From: Gammaproteobacteria bacterium
GTDB taxonomy: Bacteria; Pseudomonadota; Gammaproteobacteria; BMS3Bbin11
Assembly (NCBI GenBank): GCA_030636465.1
Contig: DAOVWW010000028.1
Span: 1-9,918, forward strand
Reading direction: 5' to 3'
DNA: 9,918 nt
Shown: positions 7,573 to 9,918 of the stretch, piece by piece
Numbering within the stretch: position 1 is the stretch's first letter
Layout: the number at the start of each line of letters is the position of its first letter
Translations under genes and position numbers: made by a program
The notes under the pieces: model-generated
Database searches by the model: none
Told to the model about the DNA's origin: nothing
Seen by the model: the letters and a program-made list of their open reading frames with translations, nothing else

Positions 7573-7706
7573 GTCATTGCGAGGAACGTAGTGACGCAGC
7601 AATCTTATAAGTTAGATTCCTTACTGAGAGATTGTCGCGATTTGGGGCTCGTGACCGCAAGTATGGCAAAGTCATACTGCAGGAAAAGCCCGAAGGGTGC
7701 AATGAC
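7573..7706. repeat. MITE/REP-like intergenic element
   Basis: The element begins GTCATTGCGAGGAACG and ends GCAATGAC, giving 8-bp perfect terminal inverted repeats 134 bp apart. The left arm (to GACGCAGCAATCT at 7604) closely resembles the short GTCATTGCGAGG...GCAATCT repeats I know scattered between genes in many bacterial genomes. The interior has a further palindrome: AGTATG (7660-7665) pairs with CATACT (7673-7678), and the stem can extend past one bulge. Also, GCAATCT (7598-7604) nearly matches AGATTGT (7627-7633) in reverse complement. No transposase is present, so it would be non-autonomous. It ends 37 bp from the DUF3300 start and so probably lies in that operon's leader. Confidence 0.7.
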
Positions 7707-7890
7707 GTTATCCAATTCATATTATGGTTTATAGCAGATCGGAAAAGTTCAGGCATGTTCCTGTATCGTAGTCTGGACATCTTTAAGTAGTGGCATCTTG
7801 TTACGTACTGCATCATAGGTGCTCCAGCGTGGAGAGAGAAACTCTAGATCGAATAAAAAAGTCGAATCACCTCAATTAATTCCACCTAAT

Positions 7891-7906
7891 AGTGACTGCA
7901 GTCACT
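7891..7906. promoter_or_regulatory. Perfect 16-bp palindrome, CRP/FNR-type operator candidate
   Basis: AGTGACTGCAGTCACT is a perfect palindrome of the form GTGA-N6-TCAC, matching the core and spacing of a CRP site. Its centre (between 7898 and 7899) is 41.5 bp upstream of a start site predicted at about 7940, the standard class II activator position. The Crp/Fnr gene about 300 bp away has a CRP-like recognition helix (Arg192, Glu193, Arg197). Binding is inferred. Confidence 0.55.
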
Positions 7907-7933
7907 GTCAGCAAATCGCGCTGGGGCTACTAT
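7905..7933 (+). promoter_or_regulatory. Candidate sigma70 promoter of the DUF2892 gene
   Basis: CTGTCA (7905-7910) and TACTAT (7928-7933) are separated by 17 bp. Each matches four of six consensus bases, and the -35 overlaps the palindrome by 2 bp. Weak hexamers plus an overlapping operator fit an activator-dependent promoter. Prediction by eye. Confidence 0.4.
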
Positions 7934-7969
7934 TCATTCCCGCACAAAATATTAATCAGGTAAATTATC

Positions 7970-8167
7970 ATGAAAAAGAATGTAGGAAGTATCGATAGAG
8001 CAGTAAGGTTAATTGTAGGCTTAGCAGTGATTGCTGCCGGTGTATATTTTCAAAACTGGTGGGGAGCGATAGGTGTTATTTTTGTTGCTACATCAGCAAT
8101 GGGCTGGTGCCCTCCATACGCATTGTTTGGCATTAACTCTTGTTCTGTGGACTCAACGAAAGCTTAA
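7970..8167 (+). CDS. DUF2892 (YgaP-type) small inner-membrane protein
   Basis: A 65-residue protein matching the whole DUF2892 family: MKKNVGSIDRAVRLIVG at the start, two hydrophobic helices (about 13-27 and 30-44), and the typical CPPYALFGINSC end with Cys47 and Cys58. The same domain forms the membrane anchor of the rhodanese YgaP in E. coli, but no rhodanese domain is fused here. Such proteins often occur near sulfur-transfer and redox genes; the function of the stand-alone form is unknown. CAGG lies 9 nt before the ATG. It is apparently a single-gene unit, closed by a hairpin at 8186-8209 and converging on a Crp/Fnr gene that may control it. Confidence 0.88.
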   Translation: MKKNVGSIDRAVRLIVGLAVIAAGVYFQNWWGAIGVIFVATSAMGWCPPYALFGINSCSVDSTKA

Positions 8168-8185
8168 TCAAAGAGATTGAATGCA

Positions 8186-8209
8186 CCCTCTCTCAAAAAA
8201 GAGAGAGGG
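8186..8209. terminator. Strong hairpin between convergent genes, probable bidirectional terminator
   Basis: CCCTCTCTC, six A, GAGAGAGGG: a perfect 9-bp stem with a 6-nt loop, 18 bp after the DUF2892 stop and 3 bp after the Crp/Fnr stop. It serves both strands by position. Neither side carries a clear T-run after the stem, so intrinsic termination may be weak and 3'-end protection is an alternative. Confidence 0.6.
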
Positions 8210-8212
8210 GTA

Positions 8213-8926
8213 TCAAATACTGATTACAGGCAGATTATTCTCAATGGCAAATCTTGAAATTTCGGTGTGATTTGTGATCTGAACCTTCCCTCTGTCAAGA
8301 TCGATCCAGCCTTTCTGTTTCAGTTTTTTCAGCTCGCGTGTAATGACCTCACGTACAGAACCAAGACTTGTAGCAAGGTCTTGATGCGTTACGTTTAAAA
8401 TACCTTCATCATCCGCATCCGCAAGCAATCGACGGGCCAGCCGGATATCCAGTGGGTCAAAGGCAATATCTTTAACTAATTGCATTACACTTGCTAACTG
8501 TGAACCGTAGGCCGTGAAGATGAAGTCTCGAAAGTCAGGTGACATGGCCAGACCTTTGAAAAAGTCCTCTTTGCTAATCGACATCGCACGTAATTTAGTT
8601 TCTGTGATCGATTCTGCCATGTAGGGAGTACCTGACAGTAAACTGGCCGTAGTCAGTACACAACCCTGTCCCGGTTTTATCCGATAAAGCATTATTTCCC
8701 GACCTTCAGTCGAAACCTTTTGTATGCGAATCTTTCCTTCCAGGCAAAGAATATAGGCAGGGCATTCATCACCTTCACGGAAAATCCACTGTCCTGCATC
8801 AAATACCAGCTCAGTTGCATTAGAACAAATATCATTACAAACTGAATCTGCCTGCTTGAGCTCAGGAAAGAGATCCAGCCATTGTGGCAGTGTGTTGTCA
8901 TCAAGTTTTATAGCACCATGGCTCAC
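8213..8926 (-). CDS. Crp/Fnr family transcriptional regulator, cysteine-rich sensor domain
   Basis: 237 residues: an N-terminal cyclic-nucleotide-type beta-barrel (about 35-120), a dimerisation helix (about 130-155) and a C-terminal winged helix. The HTH reads THQDLATSLGSVREVITREL, and Arg192, Glu193 and Arg197 match the spacing of the DNA-reading Arg180/Glu181/Arg185 of E. coli CRP. In the ligand pocket the usual GE...RSA pattern is replaced by PGQGCVLTTASLLSG and PYMAES, so cAMP binding is unlikely. Cys30, Cys34, Cys55, Cys61 and Cys89 lie in the sensor half, which suggests redox, metal or sulfur-species sensing (inference). The start is GTG 8926, with GGAGG 7 nt upstream and only 2 nt after the sulfotransferase stop. 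A longer frame from 8959 would overlap that gene and lacks support. Confidence 0.88.
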   Translation of the reverse strand: MSHGAIKLDDNTLPQWLDLFPELKQADSVCNDICSNATELVFDAGQWIFREGDECPAYILCLEGKIRIQKVSTEGREIMLYRIKPGQGCVLTTASLLSGTPYMAESITETKLRAMSISKEDFFKGLAMSPDFRDFIFTAYGSQLASVMQLVKDIAFDPLDIRLARRLLADADDEGILNVTHQDLATSLGSVREVITRELKKLKQKGWIDLDRGKVQITNHTEISRFAIENNLPVISI

Positions 8927-8928
8927 TT

Positions 8929-9795
8929 TTAATCCTCCAGTCCCAGGAACTGTAAGCACTCTAGTTCTAACATTTCTTTTGCCTTATTCAGCACACGTTG
9001 TTCCTGTTCAGGTGACATCATCTCTCTATATTTTCCTACTTTACCTTCACGAATAAAGCTGCCTGGCTTAAATACGGGCTTGTCACCATCACCCTGACTC
9101 GAGAATTTCTCATCATGGGCTTTCATCCAGGCAAAAGAGCTGTATTCAAGTACTCGTTCTCTTTGTTCAGGAGATACCTCCCAGCCCAGAAAATTAATGA
9201 TTCGATCTATACTAGCTGGCAGATCTGACTTCATATCCTGGAAACGTAACCACAGCACTTTTTCATGATCATGATAGGGCCACCAGCTTTTTACATTGCG
9301 GTACCAGGCGGCAAAATCCAACCACCTGTCGATATGCGCATCAAATGTAGCCGGCAATGCAACTCCAGCCATTTCGCGAGCCTCATCAGTCATGTTGTTC
9401 AGGTGGTGATAAAAACTGACACAGCATTCACGCGGGTCACGTGAGGTGAGAATTATGTTTGCAGTATCAATGCCGGGTGTTTGTTCTGCTGTGCAGTGTG
9501 TTTTAAAGACACGAGGATCTGCTATGGACTCGTAGTAGTCCAGTACTTCTTGTGTGCTTTTACCTGAACGTTTTCGTTCTAACCATGGGACCACATCATC
9601 AATGGATGTAAATGATTCATCACCTCCAGTGCGCAACTGATGCAAAATTTGCTGCATCCATGTCGTTCCTGCCTTGGGTGGTGTTGTAATTAAAACATCC
9701 GATTCTCGCACCCTGAAGTTAGCCAGTACATACGGATCATGCATAGGAGAGGGTGATCCCCATTTATCATCAATTTCATCACTTATATTTGCCAT
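8929..9795 (-). CDS. PAPS-dependent sulfotransferase family protein
   Basis: 288 residues, full length for the Sulfotransfer_1 (PF00685) family of soluble enzymes that move a sulfuryl group from PAPS to a hydroxyl or amine acceptor. The 5'-phosphosulfate loop is TTPPKAGTTW (37-46). The probable catalytic base is His100 in FKTHC, where cytosolic sulfotransferases have KTH. The 3'-phosphate site is SRDPRECCVSFYHH, with Arg119 and Ser127. The C-terminal PAPS-binding motif is FIREGKVGKY, with Arg249, Gly251 and Gly254. No signal peptide or membrane segment is seen. The acceptor cannot be told from sequence. The ATG at 9795 lacks a strong Shine-Dalgarno. It is the first gene visible in a two-gene unit with the Crp/Fnr regulator, an unusual pairing. 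Confidence 0.88.
   Translation of the reverse strand: MANISDEIDDKWGSPSPMHDPYVLANFRVRESDVLITTPPKAGTTWMQQILHQLRTGGDESFTSIDDVVPWLERKRSGKSTQEVLDYYESIADPRVFKTHCTAEQTPGIDTANIILTSRDPRECCVSFYHHLNNMTDEAREMAGVALPATFDAHIDRWLDFAAWYRNVKSWWPYHDHEKVLWLRFQDMKSDLPASIDRIINFLGWEVSPEQRERVLEYSSFAWMKAHDEKFSSQGDGDKPVFKPGSFIREGKVGKYREMMSPEQEQRVLNKAKEMLELECLQFLGLED
8934..8938 (-). promoter_or_regulatory. Ribosome binding site deciding the GTG start of the Crp/Fnr gene
   Basis: GGAGG, inside the final codons of the sulfotransferase gene, lies 7 nt before GTG 8926. With a 2-nt gap between stop and start, it implies translational coupling of the two genes. Confidence 0.75.
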
Positions 9796-9831
9796 GGTAT
9801 TTGAATTCTAGTTGATTCAAGATTAAAAATG

Positions 9832-9860
9832 ATAATGCCGTGCTAATGGGATGTTTGCAA
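9832..9860 (-). promoter_or_regulatory. Weak candidate promoter of the sulfotransferase-regulator operon
   Basis: Read on the - strand, TTGCAA (9860-9855) and CATTAT (9837-9832) are 17 bp apart, and each matches four of six consensus bases. The predicted start, near 9825, leaves a leader of about 30 nt containing an inverted repeat (TTGAAT-N8-ATTCAA, 9801-9820). By eye only; the region is A/T-rich, so chance matches are likely. Confidence 0.25.
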
Positions 9861-9918
9861 TATCCGTGATTTAGGGTGAAATTGAAGCGTTAGAAAAACT
9901 GTATGACTTTTACTCTAC

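Larger units (their letters stand above)
7536..7969. other. Divergent intergenic region between DUF3300 and DUF2892 genes
   Basis: These 434 bases contain no gene I can support. From the left they hold the DUF3300 ribosome binding site (AAGGA, 7544-7548), a MITE/REP-like element (7573-7706), and about 150 bases (7707-7860) with no recognisable coding signal. An A/T-rich patch follows, then the 16-bp palindrome and candidate promoter for the DUF2892 gene. I found no good promoter for the leftward operon by eye. Confidence 0.6.

Noticed and set aside
7536..7577. Longer DUF3300 start at ATG 7577
   Set aside because: That ATG lies inside the GTCATTGC repeat arm, would put 14 polar residues before a complete signal peptide, and lacks a proper ribosome binding site. 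ATG 7535 has AAGGA at good spacing.
7574..7816. 80-residue leftward open frame
   Set aside because: Half of it is a translation of the MITE/REP-like element, and the rest shows no family features or ribosome binding site.
9801..9820. Inverted repeat TTGAAT-N8-ATTCAA as an FNR box before the sulfotransferase gene
   Set aside because: The FNR consensus is TTGAT-N4-ATCAA. Spacing and bases differ, and the site would lie downstream of the only candidate promoter. It is kept only as a note.
1..9918. tRNA, rRNA, CRISPR array, transposase or toxin-antitoxin pair
   Set aside because: I saw no cloverleaf-like sequence, no regularly spaced repeats and no coding frame with transposase or toxin features on either strand.

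Overview
The window looks like part of a gammaproteobacterial chromosome, probably from a chemolithoautotroph such as a sulfur or nitrogen oxidiser. That assignment is inferred from gene content and protein style, since no taxonomic marker is present. The genes are tightly packed, and all products are clear members of bacterial families.

Region 1 (1-4756, + strand) is an operon: the 3' end of an unidentified soluble-looking protein (possibly the DUF2309/DabA type), then three membrane proteins of the proton-conducting complex I/Mrp antiporter superfamily. The first is NuoL/DabB-like and the next two are NuoM-like. No other complex I subunit is visible. The first two genes overlap by 8 bp (ATGCCTGA), and the others follow at 15 and 4 nt. 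The best reading is an energy-coupled membrane module of the DAB (dissolved inorganic carbon uptake) type or a relative, expanded by two NuoM-like subunits. The three paralogs keep the ion-channel residues to different degrees. The last is intact, the middle has lost three of four, and the first keeps two but lacks the segment that carries the TM12 lysine in NuoL.

Region 2 (4748-7535, - strand) is a second operon, read DUF3300 -> DUF2950 lipoprotein -> SpoIIAA-like STAS protein. The first two products carry export signals, so this is an uncharacterised envelope module. Its last gene overlaps the end of the antiporter operon tail to tail by 9 bp.

Region 3 (7536-7969) is the divergent intergenic region. 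It holds a MITE/REP-like element with GTCATTGC/GCAATGAC ends and a perfect 16-bp palindrome of CRP-site form (GTGA-N6-TCAC). The palindrome is centred at about -41.5 of a plausible promoter for a small DUF2892 membrane protein (7970-8167, + strand).

Region 4 (8168-9918) has a strong hairpin between convergent genes. Beyond it, on the - strand, a PAPS-type sulfotransferase is followed after only 2 nt by a Crp/Fnr regulator starting at GTG. The regulator's recognition helix carries the CRP-like R-E-x3-R pattern, so it is a natural candidate to bind the palindrome upstream of the neighbouring DUF2892 gene. Its sensor domain has five cysteines and lacks the cAMP-contact residues, which suggests a redox or sulfur-related signal; this is inference.
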